From Diprion similis (taxonomy: Eukaryota; Arthropoda; Insecta; Hymenoptera; Diprionidae): DNA of 64,000 nt. The DNA lies in NCBI RefSeq assembly GCF_021155765.1, contig NC_060118.1:4030001-4094000 (forward strand), read 5' to 3'. A program made the translations under genes and the position numbers. How positions within the stretch are numbered: position 1 is the stretch's first letter; each line of letters starts with the position of its first letter. This document shows positions 23,001-32,928 of the stretch, in pieces. The notes beneath the pieces were generated by a model. The model saw only the letters and a list, made by a program, of their open reading frames with translations. It did not search any database and was not told where the DNA came from.

Positions 23001-24758
23001 TAAGCATATTTACATAAACTGTGTCTATGAAAAATAAAATTTCATGTTGAAAACAACAACAATTATTTTGGTCAAGTTCAAAAATTAAAACAGTTAAATA
23101 TCAACGAACAAGTTCATATTAATTTTTACAATTATTTCTATGAAATATTTCTTATTATAAAACCCAATTATTTATATATTTTTGTAAAATTGAGACATAG
23201 ACATAACTAAAAATTATCGAATTAATAAAAGATAAGAACATTGGTTTTTATTTTTGTGTTACTATTAAGAATTTTTAGTAATAAATGAAACTTTTAAATA
23301 ATCATTAAAAAAATTTCGCTAGAGGGCATGTCATGCAAAATTCTTATGTGGCACTCAGGGTCTCACATGCAGGTCTGGATAGCCTACCGACAAACCAACC
23401 AAAGGACCGACCGATGAGCCCGAGACTTAGAGAGGACAAACAGATTGTGAATAACACACAAAAAATTGACATGAGATGGCTTCTAGCGAAAATTTTTTGA
23501 ATGATTTTAAAAAAGATCAATTTTCCAAGAAGTTCGAAGCAGTAACGCAAAAATGAGAACAAATGTCTTCGACTTTAATTAATTTCATAATTTTTTGTTA
23601 CGTCTATGCCTCAAGTTTATAAAAATATATGCATAATCGAATTTTATAATAAAAAGTTGTTGCTCAAAATATTTCTCAAGATTAATAGAAAATTAATTAT
23701 CGATATTAAACTGTTTTTATTTATGAAATTGGAGAATAAAGTAATTGTTGTTGTTTTAAATATAATATACTATTTTTAATAGACACAGTTTATGTGAATA
23801 TGCATTGATTTGAAAAAAGCTTCAGACATATAAATAAATTCATTGTTTCCGCCAAGAAGTAGTTTTTATTTTTTACTGCTGTACAGTTTTTGTTAATCTT
23901 AAAAACTCATGACGTTGTAGGGTAAAATTAAATACTTTTAAAAAAGTTAAATAGTTTTGCGTAGATTGTATTATGGTGAGAAAATGAAATCTAAAGAGAA
24001 ACAATTTTTTTTTTTTCGAAGATCTTAGGAAAATATACAGCTCTTGATTTTTTTTGCATCGATCTAGTATCAGCCACGAAAACTCATAAAAAATTTAGAT
24101 CAATCGGTCAAGTCATTCCTGAGTTCAAAAAATTGTGCTGTTTTTTACATACTTTGCTTTTTCTTGAAAACCTATTGTATTAGGGATCTGAAACCTTCCG
24201 GATCTTATTATTTTATTAGTACCTACTACATTCTTCAAGTATTATTTCAATATCTTTCCGGGGCCAATTTACCATAAGCAGGGCTTTTCCTATGTGTAAA
24301 GTTACATAAAATTGCGGTGAATTAAATTTTTTGTGATTTTCATGGTTATAAAAAAATTACTATTATTGATTAGAGTTTTAGTGCTTAACATTATTGAACA
24401 TACTCTCAATTGTCGTGTCTTGGCACTGAAATATCAGATTTAAAAAAAATGGATATTGGATCGTACATAGTCAGGGTTACCTGGTAGTTTGTGCATGTTT
24501 CAGCGAATATATATTATCTGTTTCGTTGGATAAAATTTATTTTTAACACATAAACACACAATCACGAATTTCGATTACTGTAAAAGTATACTAATAACAA
24601 CTTTAATTATTTTATTTGTACTCACCTGTCTCTTTCATAGCTTCAGCAATCTCTTCCCAGCATTGATCTTTCCTTTGCTGGTTCGAATACTTTGGGTCAC
24701 TCATATCGTACAATTCAGTGTACGTTTGAACAAGTAGTATTAATGTTTCCTCATTCAT
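20050..24758 (-). CDS. Harbinger MADF-domain DNA-binding partner protein
   Basis: Three exons on the minus strand: 24758-24626 (ends ACAG|gtgagt), 21300-21013 (ttgattcag|CTGAAG... TATA|gtgagt) and 20531-20050 (ttttgtag|AT...stop). Phases agree and total 903 nt, giving an intact 300-residue protein. The N-terminus is a MADF (Myb/SANT-like) domain: LVQTYTELYDMSDPKY, DQCWEEIAEAM, then CKLAWRRLRDAYRKAKK. The C-terminal half has an acidic Ser/Glu stretch and a helical segment (GPLDTFFLAMAETVKSFPPH) like the BESS motif that mediates partner binding. In PIF/Harbinger elements such a protein brings the transposase to DNA and the nucleus. No breaks seen. Confidence 0.85.
22530..24275. mobile_element. 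Large foldback element (~1.7 kb)
   Basis: Left arm from GGTGAATTGGCCC (22530) and right arm to GGGGCCAATTTACC (24275) are reverse complements with gaps, for example TTTCAGATCCCTAA/TTAGGGATCTGAAA and the region 22860-22990 against 23810-23930. The centre is near 23.4 kb. No coding sequence. Exact ends and TSD not resolved. Confidence 0.7.
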
Positions 24759-24915
24759 GATTGTAGTAAATTTATACGTACAATTATTTCAAGGGACAGA
24801 CCTATATTAGAGCGTCAGATACAAATTCACGCAACTTCAGTTTGCGGCGATGTCGCTACCGATTTTTATTTGTTTTCTCATAACATTTTTCGTCATGACA
24901 ACGATATAATACTTT

Positions 24916-24998
24916 CGTCTGTTTTTCGCAGACTGGCCATCACGATTTTTTCACAGTTTAAAATTAAAAACGGGATGGCCAGCTGCGAAAAACAGACG
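24916..24998. repeat. Short hairpin CGTCTGTTTTTCGCAG
   Basis: Arms of about 26 bp (CGTCTGTTTTTCGCAG-A-CTGGCCATC and its complement) around a 30-nt AT-rich loop, just upstream of the MADF gene start. Confidence 0.8.
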
Positions 24999-25049
24999 AA
25001 TATCTTGGGTGGTGCCGAGTTGGCGGTGACCGACTGCGAACTTTCAAGA

Positions 25050-26209
25050 TAACATCTCGGTATAACTTATACATAAAATATAATTATCGGGATTGTCGTT
25101 TATTATTAACTGCTTTACTACGTCCTTTCGAAACAACCACTGGAATCGAAAATGATGCGATTGAATCGGCAACGATATTTTCAATTTTTATCACACATGG
25201 TGAAATCAAAAAACATTAGTTTAGATAGGAAAACGACTTTTGTTAATTTCAACAAATCTCTACCTACAATTTTTTGGCTCTCTAGTATCAGAAGAACAGG
25301 TTTTTCTAAGAATATCGATTTGACCACAACCCTCAACAGACACCCTAAAAATCTCGTTCTTCAACAGACATCTTCAGGTCTTTTTGCGTCCGCTGCTGAT
25401 TTAAAAATGTTATCGCATATTAATGATTGAAAAAAAATCGATTGCATATATGGCTAATTCTACAATTCAACGACAAATGAACGTGACGTCGAATATTTGA
25501 TTTGACGAAAATTTTCGTCTGGTAGCGTGTACTTGGATTGGATAGTCCACCGAGTTTGAGCCCATTGCGATTCACCGGTGGCGATAAATCAGACGTATGG
25601 TCTGTGCGCTAGGGCTCGAAAGGTATGCAATATAAAGACTATCAATCGGCTTTGATTTTTTAAATGTTTTTTGTGTCGTAGAATCCAAATTTGTTTGTTA
25701 TCTTGAGCTAAAGTGTGTGGCGCGAACGGTGATTTAAAATTATCGAGTCCATGTACCCTCGATCGAAAGAGGAACAGAATATATAGGGACGGAGACTAAA
25801 TATTGGTAAGCCAAGCTTAGTCGTCATTTGAGATATTTTCTTACAAACGGGATACGTAGACATCAGTCATATGTTGACAAAATAGCATTTGTATGCGCAA
25901 GCAGTAAGTCTTGAATCGAAAAATATTGAAAATTTTGCTGTTAAAGTTCGCCGTTGACACTATCCTGATAAATCATAATACACTTATGTGAATTTAACGC
26001 CCGACCAAGAAAAAATAAATGTTTAAAATTGATATTGATTGTCCTTCGATTGTATTCGTTTGTATCACTTTTTGTTTTGTTTGTAACTCAAACGCAAAAA
26101 AAAAAATTGGGCGTTTTCAAAGAATGACCCACACCCCACTTTCAAGTCTCGTTTTTCCAGCAGGAGTCACTTCAGAATCGTTTGTAATAGTTTGAACCAC
26201 TATTTATGC
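25050..26209. other. Unassigned part of the Harbinger element
   Basis: Contains a 92-codon open frame (25152-25430, +) without recognisable motifs, probably chance. No other structure seen. Confidence 0.4.
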
Positions 26210-26542
26210 GCGGCGATGCGCGGCGCACCGCCGAAATATTCCTGAACTAGAATCCGCGAAAAGTCGTCACGCCGCGTCGCGTTTCGCCGCCGTCTAGTGT
26301 GAACATCCATATGGATAACTGTATGAGCAAAAATTTCGGTGTCGGTCACCGCGGTCCGCCGCCGTATCGAAATTCGCTGCGTATCGGCGCCGGGTAGTGG
26401 GCGCACAAATTGTCACAGCGGTTCGGCGCGGTGCGCTGCCGTTCGCCGCGGTGTAGTGCGCGCACTTGCATAAGAAGCCATGTATAGATAAAAATTCGCT
26501 GCGGTTCGCAGCGGTCCGCTGCCGTATAGTCGGCGGCAGCCT
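26210..26542. repeat. Subterminal repeats at right end of Harbinger
   Basis: GC-rich motif close to CGCCGCGGTGTAGTGNGCGCAC recurs near 26285, 26385, 26445 and in the terminal repeat itself at about 26510, spaced 60-100 bp. Such arrays often are transposase or partner-protein binding sites. Confidence 0.6.
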
Positions 26543-26545
26543 TAA

Positions 26546-28838
26546 TGATTCAATTTCAAAATTCGAAATTAATCGTGGAGAGACTTGCATTCAACGGTTC
26601 GTGACTGATTTAGAGAAATTGGCACATTCGTTATGAATGAATGAAAGAAACTTATTTCAAAACTGTTGTACCAATGGAACCGCTTAATTTCCATCAAATC
26701 AACGAATTTCATTCGGCAACAGTGTGTCACATTTGTGAAAAACCGTTTACGCTCGAAGACGTCAAACATCGTGATCACTGCCATTTCAGTGGAAAGTGTC
26801 GTGGTGCTCTCATCGAGGCTGCAACCTGAATTATCAAAACTCACATACAATTCCTGTGATATTCCACAATCTATCAGGTTATGATTCCCATTTTCTAATT
26901 AAAGCGTTGGCTACATCGTTCGAGGGCACAATCCAGCTTCTACCCGTACACAAAGAAAAGTACATTTCTTTTACAAAATATGTCAAGGGAACAGATGTAA
27001 AATTTAGATTCATAGATTCGTTCCGCCTTATGCCCAGTAGTCTTGAGAAGTTAGCAACGTATCTGGGTGATGATCAAAAATCAATTACACGAAAATTTTG
27101 CAATAATTTAGATGAAATTCAGTTATTGACTAGAAAAGGTGTTTTTCCGTATGAGTACATCGATAATTGGGAGAAGCTTGTGGACAGACGATTACCGACC
27201 AAGACACAATTTTATTCGAAATTAAACGATCGGAATATATCAGACGACGACTATGCACATGCATGTGAAGTTTGGCAAACTTTTAACGTTCAAACTTTGG
27301 GAGAGTACTCGGACTTGTATTTACAGACGGACATGTTTTTACTAGCTGACGTTTTTGAAAATTTTCGACAGAATTGTTGGACAACTTACAAACTGGACCC
27401 ATTACATTACTACACAGCGCCCAGTCTGTCGTTTGATGCAATGTTAAAGTGTACCGCCATCGAGCTCGAGCTTCTCACTGATATAGATATGATCATGTTT
27501 ATAGAAAAAGGTATTCGAGGTGGTGTGTCGCAGTGTTCGAACAGATACGCAAAGGCCAACAACAGATATATGGGAGAGGCATTTGATCCACAAGTCGGAG
27601 AATCTTATCTCATGTACTTCGATGTTAACAATTTGTACGGTGCTGCTATGAGCTTTGCTCTGCCATACAGTTCCTTCGAATGGGTATCAGACTTCAGACA
27701 ATGCGACGTTCTTACCATCTCGGATGATGCGGAGTTCGGTTACATATTAGAGGTAGATTTGGAATATCCTGCGGAACTGCATGAAATGCATAAAGATTTA
27801 CCACTGTGTCCGGAGCACTACATACCTCCGATCTCGAGTACTAAGCAACCGAAATTGACGACCACGCTACTTCCCAAACAAAACTATGTTATTCATTACC
27901 GTGTTTTGAAACAATGCTTACAATTACGTCTGAAGTTGGTTAAAATTCACAAAGTTATCAAATTCCAGCAAAAACCATGGCTAAAAAATTACATAGATTT
28001 GAATACTGATTTACGGAAAAAATCGAACAACGAATTTGAAAAAAACTTTGATAAATTAATGAACAACGCAGTTTTCGGTAAAACAATGAAAAATGTTAGG
28101 AAGTATAGAGATGTCAGACTGATCACGAAATGGGACGGATGATACGGTGCTCGAGCTACTATAGCTAAACCAAACTTCCACAGCTGCACCATTTTTGATG
28201 AAGATATGATAATAGTCGAATTGAATAAAACGAAAGTCAAACTAAACAAACCTTTGTATGCAGGTTTCTCTATCCTGGATCTTTCGAAAACTTATATCTA
28301 CGATTTTCACTACAATTATATTAAAAATAAATTTGGCAACCAAGCAAAATTAATGTACACTGATACCGATAGTTTAGTATATCACATCACCGTCGCCGAC
28401 GTATACCAGTGTATGAAAGTGGACTTGCATAAATTCGATACATCTGATTACTCAGTCGATAACGCTTACGGAATGCCTTTAGCAAATAAAAAAGTCCTCG
28501 GCTTGATGAAGGATGAAAACAACGGTCGAATAATGTTAGAATTTGTAGGATTAAGAGCAAAGTTATATTCATTCAGGGTCTTAGGAGATAAGAACGACAA
28601 AAAACGTGCTAAAGGGGTTGAGGGATCAACGTTGAGAACAATAACTTTTAATGATTATTTGGAATGTGCTTTTCAACATGGAAATTTGATCAAAAGTCAG
28701 AATTTATTCTTGAGTCAAAAGCATGAAGTTCATACTGTAGAACAGAAGAAGGTGGCACTGAGCTGGAATGACGACAAGCGGATCGTGTTTCACAACACGA
28801 CCGACACGCTTCCGTGGGGCTATAAGCCTGGACCTTAG
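26546..28838 (+). pseudogene. Polymerase B, central and C-terminal part (Polinton 2)
   Basis: Resumes the frame after the Harbinger insert. Carries the HNH-like zinc cluster ([21 protein letters not shown]), ExoII ([10 protein letters not shown]), polymerase motif A (YFDVNNLYG) and motif C (MYTDTDS). Breaks: a stop at about 26.63 kb, a frame change near 26.8 kb, and a TGA at about 28140 where copy 1 has Arg. The stretch 26796-28140 is open for 448 codons. It ends in LPWGYKPGP at 28838, converging on the integrase, from which the usual 80-bp gap has been lost. Confidence 0.9.
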
Positions 28839-28844
28839 CGTATA

Positions 28845-29619
28845 CGTTTGTGGGTTGATTTTGATAGTCTTTGAGCTTGTACGTGAGGGGATGAGTATTT
28901 TCCACTCGGCTTATTGTGAATATTTCAGTCGTCCAATTGGGAGTATAACGTTTCTCGAAGACGTTTTTGAATTCGCTGATTCGGACTTTGTCGCCAGTTC
29001 TGAACTTCGTCGGTTTGGTAGGTATCGCTCGAAGCCCTCCGTACGTCTGACGCAATAATTGCCTCTCGTTTGCAACCGTGACGTCCGATGGTTTCATTCG
29101 TATGATTCAGTGATTAGTGTAGTTGTAAGCCAATACCAAATCAGATAAGATGTCGAGCCACTTGTAGCTTCCTTGCATGCTGAACTGTGTCCACATTTTG
29201 CTTTTCAGCGTACGATTGAAACGTTCACAGATCGAAGCCTTCAAATTACTGTACGTGGAGTAGAGTTTGACTCCATAGCGTGTCATAAGAGATCCGAATT
29301 TAGAGTTGTAAAATTCCGTTCCTCTGTCGACGAGTAATTTTTTCGGTACACGTCCTTAATCAAGTGCAGATTCCATCGCCTTTGTAACATCATCCCCGGA
29401 CTTGCTCTTTATCGGTACAGCCCACGCATACTTTGAAGAAATATCAATGACTGTTAGCATGTACTTGTAGCCTTTGTTTTGTCCAGCGTACGAAATCATA
29501 TCAACAAGATCCGCCTGCCAGGTCTCGTCGATGCCGCGCACATCCACACGGCGACGTGGGTAATTCCGACGTGCAGGCTTATACAGTTGCGTCGCCAGCG
29601 CTAGCTTTTCCCCGTTCAT
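28845..29619 (-). pseudogene. Polinton integrase, chromodomain lost (Polinton 2)
   Basis: Starts near 29619 and shows the full DDE triad: ETWQADLVDM, LLVDRGTEFYNSKF and NLKASICERFNRTL. Stops at about 29355 and 29108 break it. Homology to copy 1 ends at KLKDYQNQPT (about 28850); beyond that the frame runs antisense into the polymerase gene. The chromodomain of copy 1 and the intergenic gap are both missing, so a deletion of roughly 200 bp removed the targeting domain. Confidence 0.85.
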
Positions 29620-29978
29620 CTTCCAATGCTCTCAGTCTGGTGTCCAATTTGGAAATAATTTCAGCGTTTCGAATCGGCAGGTCTCTGCCTATTCTAAACT
29701 CTTTGTAGAACGAGTCCAAGGCTTTCCATGTGGTGGTGTCCCATGCTTTGATCGTTTAATCAAGATTGTCGAGTTGTTTTTGCAGCAAGTCGAATTTACG
29801 ACGAAAGATTTTCAAAGTTACAGCATTGTTTGGCTCCACGGGGTCAGCTATATAGCATAGTCTTTTGTTCCGTATATCGTACTGCCCGTCCTCTGTTACG
29901 TGAAATCCGACACCCGGAGGACCTCGAGTGCTCGCAGCTGTTTTTGTTCAGCTGACGTCCAAACACGTCGACGCTCAT
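29579..29978 (-). pseudogene. Polinton small structural-type protein (MSVDVFGR)
   Basis: Begins MSVDVFGRQLNKN at 29978; after a frame slip it continues GVGFHVTEDGQYDIRNKRLC, then a heptad-like region (LQKQLDNLD, stop, RNAEIISKLDTRLRALEDER) to a stop at 29579. A protein with this beginning, a DGQYDxxNKRL block and a coiled-coil tail is common in Polintons; its make-up resembles a fibre-stalk protein, but its role is not established. Its last 40 bp overlap the integrase start in another frame. One frameshift and one nonsense codon inactivate it. Confidence 0.55.
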
Positions 29979-30011
29979 CTCGTAAATGATTGCAGAAACG
30001 GCGTGAGTTGA

Positions 30012-30920
30012 TTAATAAATGATTCCAGCTTCCCGCAATTCTTCGAAAATCGACGTAATTTCGTTGTTGTGACTTGTATTCCCAGCCGCTTGAGATGCCG
30101 TAAGCAAACGAAGACGTTCCACCAATTCGTTTGCGTCGTCCCAGAAAATATAATCTGTTTTAACACCCTGTCGTGTAACCCAAGCCTGAGGTAGCAAAAC
30201 ACCTTTGCCCGTACGCTTCGATGACGATGGTGATGATGTATTGATGTTGAGCAGCTCTGCAATTAGGTGCTTGAATTTGGCGCTGGGGGTGTTTCGGATA
30301 GGCTCGGTGGCGCTGTAATACTTTCTGTGAGCATTTGTTGCGAGAAGGACGTTCTTGTAATTCTTCTTGTCGTTGAGGGTAACGTGAACGCTGTTCGGCA
30401 TATTCTTGAACAACAACTCCAGCAGACCTTGAGTTTTCGGGTAGACTGTACTCCCTATGTGAATGGAATTGCGCTCGAAGCTTATCGGTGAGTCACCAAC
30501 CATCAGCCCGGCGGTAGAAAGGTTCCGTACCCCGTATGAAGTATCCAGCTCGTTCTGTCTGTTTTTATCCTCGAGCGTTCTAAGATATTCATCTTCCAAT
30601 CCTGCAGATGACTCTGTGATTGTTTGATCCTCTTCCTCTGAAGTTGCAAAAGAATCCTCAGCTTCAGATTCCATTTCGTTCTCCTGTTCATCCGTCGTTT
30701 CAGTTTTGATTTCTTCCTTCACCTCTTGCTTCACAGATTTCGTGTCTCGAGAGACGTTGACTAATTTCTGCAGCGGGGTTACCACAGGTTTGAAGACATC
30801 CTTCATTGTTTCCTGCAGCGATTCTTTTCCCGTCTTGAGGATTCTATGCTTCCGTCGAATTGCATTACTCGCTTGAGCAATACGGCGCAAGACTTCTTTT
30901 TCCTTCCAAATTTCCTGCAT
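30012..30920 (-). CDS. Conserved Polinton protein with C-terminal WDDANELVERLRLL block
   Basis: Open frame of 302 codons. N-terminal third is basic and helical (EVLRRIAQASNAIRRKHRI); residues 65-115 are strongly acidic (KQEVKEEIKTETTDEQENE and following); the C-terminal half is globular and ends with DYIFWDDANELVERLRLL, a Gln/Ala/Asn-rich stretch and EELREAGIIY. This C-terminal block is a recurrent feature of Polinton-borne proteins in animals, but I know no assigned function. It lies between the MSVDVFGR gene and the ATPase on the same strand, with its own TATA box about 75 bp upstream. Confidence 0.7.
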   Translation of the reverse strand: MQEIWKEKEVLRRIAQASNAIRRKHRILKTGKESLQETMKDVFKPVVTPLQKLVNVSRDTKSVKQEVKEEIKTETTDEQENEMESEAEDSFATSEEEDQTITESSAGLEDEYLRTLEDKNRQNELDTSYGVRNLSTAGLMVGDSPISFERNSIHIGSTVYPKTQGLLELLFKNMPNSVHVTLNDKKNYKNVLLATNAHRKYYSATEPIRNTPSAKFKHLIAELLNINTSSPSSSKRTGKGVLLPQAWVTRQGVKTDYIFWDDANELVERLRLLTASQAAGNTSHNNEITSIFEELREAGIIY

Positions 30921-30965
30921 GTTGACACAACTAGCTTAGCAACGCTACTGTTTCATTTCCCTCGA

Positions 30966-30999
30966 TGACCGTGTACTTCATTCCTTTGTCATGTTTATA
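30966..30999 (-). promoter_or_regulatory. TATA box upstream of the 302-residue protein
   Basis: Minus-strand TATAAA 30999-30994 and a TCATCG initiator-like site with A at 30966; ATG at 30920. The initiator is weak. Confidence 0.45.
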
Positions 31000-31040
31000 A
31001 AATTTTCGAATCCCTTCCTATATTGACTATTGTCGAGCTC

Positions 31041-31682
31041 TCAATCCTTGTCGATCACGAGGAACTCATATTTGTCACCGTTCCAGCATGCCACACACAA
31101 GTCTTTAATCTCTGTGTACGTCATATCGGTGTTAACGTGATCGTTGTATACGTGTCTCAGGTTCATTTCGTCTTGTTTAAATAAGACCAGCAGGTTAGTG
31201 TTATCGCGTACGAGATGCTTGGAGATCCGCGCGTACGTCTGACAAAGATAGAAACAGTCTACGTCATGATGTCTACCCATGCAAAAGTATGCGCGTACGT
31301 TGTCCTGCTTCTCGCACGCTACGTCATCGAATATCATGATTGAGTTAGGTTGCGTCTCGTTCAGTGTGATGACGTGCTCATGCTCGTTAAAGGGGAAGTA
31401 TTCAACGCCGTCGACGCTTTCAAGCACTTGATTGAGAAACTTGTATTTCGGTTGATTGAGAGATTTTGAGTAATCGTACAGGTTTTCAAACCTCAAACCG
31501 TTCGGATGCGTTATAAGTGAGAACAATGCGTTGGTTTTGCCACAGTTAGAAGGTCCACAAAATACCGCACGTACACTACTCGGTAACAGTTCACCGTGGC
31601 GTTTTTTCGGTTTTTCATTTTGCTGCGTATATTTGTCAAAGTTCACCACAGGTAGCTTGATCGATTGTGTCTCAAACTTCAT
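31041..31682 (-). CDS. Polinton packaging ATPase (FtsK/HerA, A32-like)
   Basis: Intact 213-residue protein. ATPase that would pump DNA into a capsid. Walker A is FCGPSNCGKTNALF (about residues 41-54) and Walker B is SIMIFDDVACEK (about residues 114-125); a downstream CQTYARISKHLVRDNTNLLV segment carries the sensor-type residues. Length and layout match Polinton ATPases. It is divergently paired with the PLA2-like gene through interdigitated TATA/initiator elements; the predicted leader is only about 13 nt. No breaks visible. Confidence 0.93.
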   Translation of the reverse strand: MKFETQSIKLPVVNFDKYTQQNEKPKKRHGELLPSSVRAVFCGPSNCGKTNALFSLITHPNGLRFENLYDYSKSLNQPKYKFLNQVLESVDGVEYFPFNEHEHVITLNETQPNSIMIFDDVACEKQDNVRAYFCMGRHHDVDCFYLCQTYARISKHLVRDNTNLLVLFKQDEMNLRHVYNDHVNTDMTYTEIKDLCVACWNGDKYEFLVIDKD

Positions 31683-31694
31683 CTCGAACGTGAC

Positions 31695-31742
31695 TGCTCG
31701 ATTCTATATAAATGCATCGTTTATAAGGACTTTTCCTCAGTC
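31695..31742. promoter_or_regulatory. Interdigitated divergent promoters of ATPase and PLA2-like genes
   Basis: Plus strand: TATATAAA 31705-31712, then TCAGTC 31737-31742 with A at 31739. Minus strand: TATAAA 31725-31720, then GCAGTC with A at 31695. TATA-to-initiator distances are 30-34 bp. The two TATA boxes lie between the two predicted start sites, 44 bp apart. Confidence 0.7.
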
Positions 31743-31753
31743 GAAGAGCGAAC

Positions 31754-32539
31754 ATGATTGTGCACACACGCGATCGTAAGCGATCCTCGAAAAAACGATC
31801 ACGTGGAAGAGGATTGGTAAATAGCATCATCAACAAACTCCCGATCGAGCTGCATGTTCCCGGTTACCAATACTGCGGTCCTGGTACAAAGTTGGCGAAA
31901 AGACTCGCGAGAGATGATCCCGGTATCAATCCTCTCGACGCAGCGTGTAAGGAACACGATATAGCATATTCGAAAACTCGTGAAAATCGCGAGGCTAGAA
32001 ACGTCGCGGATAAAATATTAGCCGAGAAAGCCTGGAAACGGGTTTTAGCAAAAGACGCAAATTTAGGTAAAAAAGCAACCGCTTGGGCTGTAGCGAACAC
32101 GATGAAGGTAAAAACAAAGTTAGGCATCGGTTGTCGAAAATCCAAGAGCGTTCCCTTGAACAAAATCATACGCGCGGCAAAGCAATCCATGATACCGAGC
32201 CACAACGCGAAAACAAGCATCAAATCTGCACTCAAAGGAACTCGAGAAGCTGTGAAAAAAGAAGGCGGTAAACATAACGTGCGATCACCGCGTATTCTAC
32301 CGGTACCCTCAAAAGTTGGTGGATTTCTACCTTTTCTCATACCCATTTTTGCCGGTCTAAGCGCTACGGGTGCATTAGCGGGAGGTGCTGCGGGTATAGC
32401 AAAAGCTGTTAACGATGCGAGCGCGGCTAAACGAGAATTAGAGGAAAGTAAACGGCACAACAAAACAATGGAAGCGATTGCATTAGGTAAAGGTCTCCAT
32501 CTTAAACCGTACAAGGAAGGTTTTGGTCTTTATCTTTAA
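31754..32539 (+). CDS. Phospholipase A2-like Polinton protein
   Basis: Intact 261-residue protein. After a basic N-terminus (RDRKRSSKKRSRGRG) comes a parvovirus-type PLA2 core: HVPGYQYCGPGTKLAKRLAR gives the Ca-binding loop and NPLDAACKEHDIAYSKTRE the His-Asp catalytic helix (about residues 58-80). A hydrophobic Gly/Ala-rich segment (FLPFLIPIFAGLSATGALAG, about residues 196-215) looks membrane-active or like the pVI/pX-type virion proteins. In related particles such proteins would help cross membranes on entry; this role is inferred from family knowledge. It heads the capsid gene cluster. Confidence 0.85.
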   Translation: MIVHTRDRKRSSKKRSRGRGLVNSIINKLPIELHVPGYQYCGPGTKLAKRLARDDPGINPLDAACKEHDIAYSKTRENREARNVADKILAEKAWKRVLAKDANLGKKATAWAVANTMKVKTKLGIGCRKSKSVPLNKIIRAAKQSMIPSHNAKTSIKSALKGTREAVKKEGGKHNVRSPRILPVPSKVGGFLPFLIPIFAGLSATGALAGGAAGIAKAVNDASAAKRELEESKRHNKTMEAIALGKGLHLKPYKEGFGLYL

Positions 32540-32550
32540 AAAAACTAAAT

Positions 32551-32928
32551 GTGACGCTACCACGCCGAGCGTTAACCAATTGGAATTTGTTGAAATATGC
32601 AAAACTTATGAAAATTCCGTACTTCCGAGGTATCTTTATGCGAAACGAAATGCCCAAAAACGGGCCGCGTAAAAACGAGGCAGCCGTCGTCAATCTTGAC
32701 GATAAAGACGGTCCTGGGACACGCTGGGTTGTGTATAAGAAATGTGGCAACGATGTCATCTATTTCGACAGTTTCGGTCATCTTCAACCTCCGTTGGACC
32801 TCGTGCAATATCTCGGTGTTGGTAGCGTGAAGTATAACGATGAAAGATATCAAGATTACGGTACGTTCGATTGCGGACACTTGTGTCTGAAATTGCTGAG
32901 CGGTGAGCTATATAAACGTCGTACATAA
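32551..32928 (+). CDS. Adenain-like cysteine protease, catalytic His replaced
   Basis: Adenovirus-type maturation protease. Conserved segments: IPYFRGIFMRNEMP, GPGTRWVVYKK, NDVIYFDSFGHLQPP and FDCGHLCLKLL with the catalytic Cys. In this family the position after GPGT is the catalytic His (GTHW); here it is Arg (CGC at about 32713), so the enzyme is probably inactive. Conserved sequence begins at about 32560, but no in-frame ATG precedes it: the first is at 32608. An ATG at 32549 is one base out of phase, hinting at a small indel at the start. It lies just after the PLA2-like gene. Confidence 0.82.
   Translation: MTLPRRALTNWNLLKYAKLMKIPYFRGIFMRNEMPKNGPRKNEAAVVNLDDKDGPGTRWVVYKKCGNDVIYFDSFGHLQPPLDLVQYLGVGSVKYNDERYQDYGTFDCGHLCLKLLSGELYKRRT

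Larger units (their letters stand above)
17132..26542. mobile_element. PIF/Harbinger element inserted in polymerase gene
   Basis: Terminal inverted repeats AGGCTGACGCCGACTATACA / rc AGGCTGCCGCCGACTATACG, flanked by a TAA target duplication (17129-17131 and 26543-26545), the 3-bp size and A/T content expected for the superfamily. It carries the diagnostic pair: DDE transposase (+) and a MADF-type partner (-). At 9.4 kb it is long because its introns hold several foldback elements. Confidence 0.93.

Noticed and set aside
25152..25430. 92-codon open frame in the Harbinger element as a third gene
   Set aside because: No motif and composition like flanking non-coding DNA; Harbinger elements normally have two genes.
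31864..32514. 216-codon minus-strand frame
   Set aside because: Antisense of the intact PLA2-like gene; hydrophobic only as a shadow.
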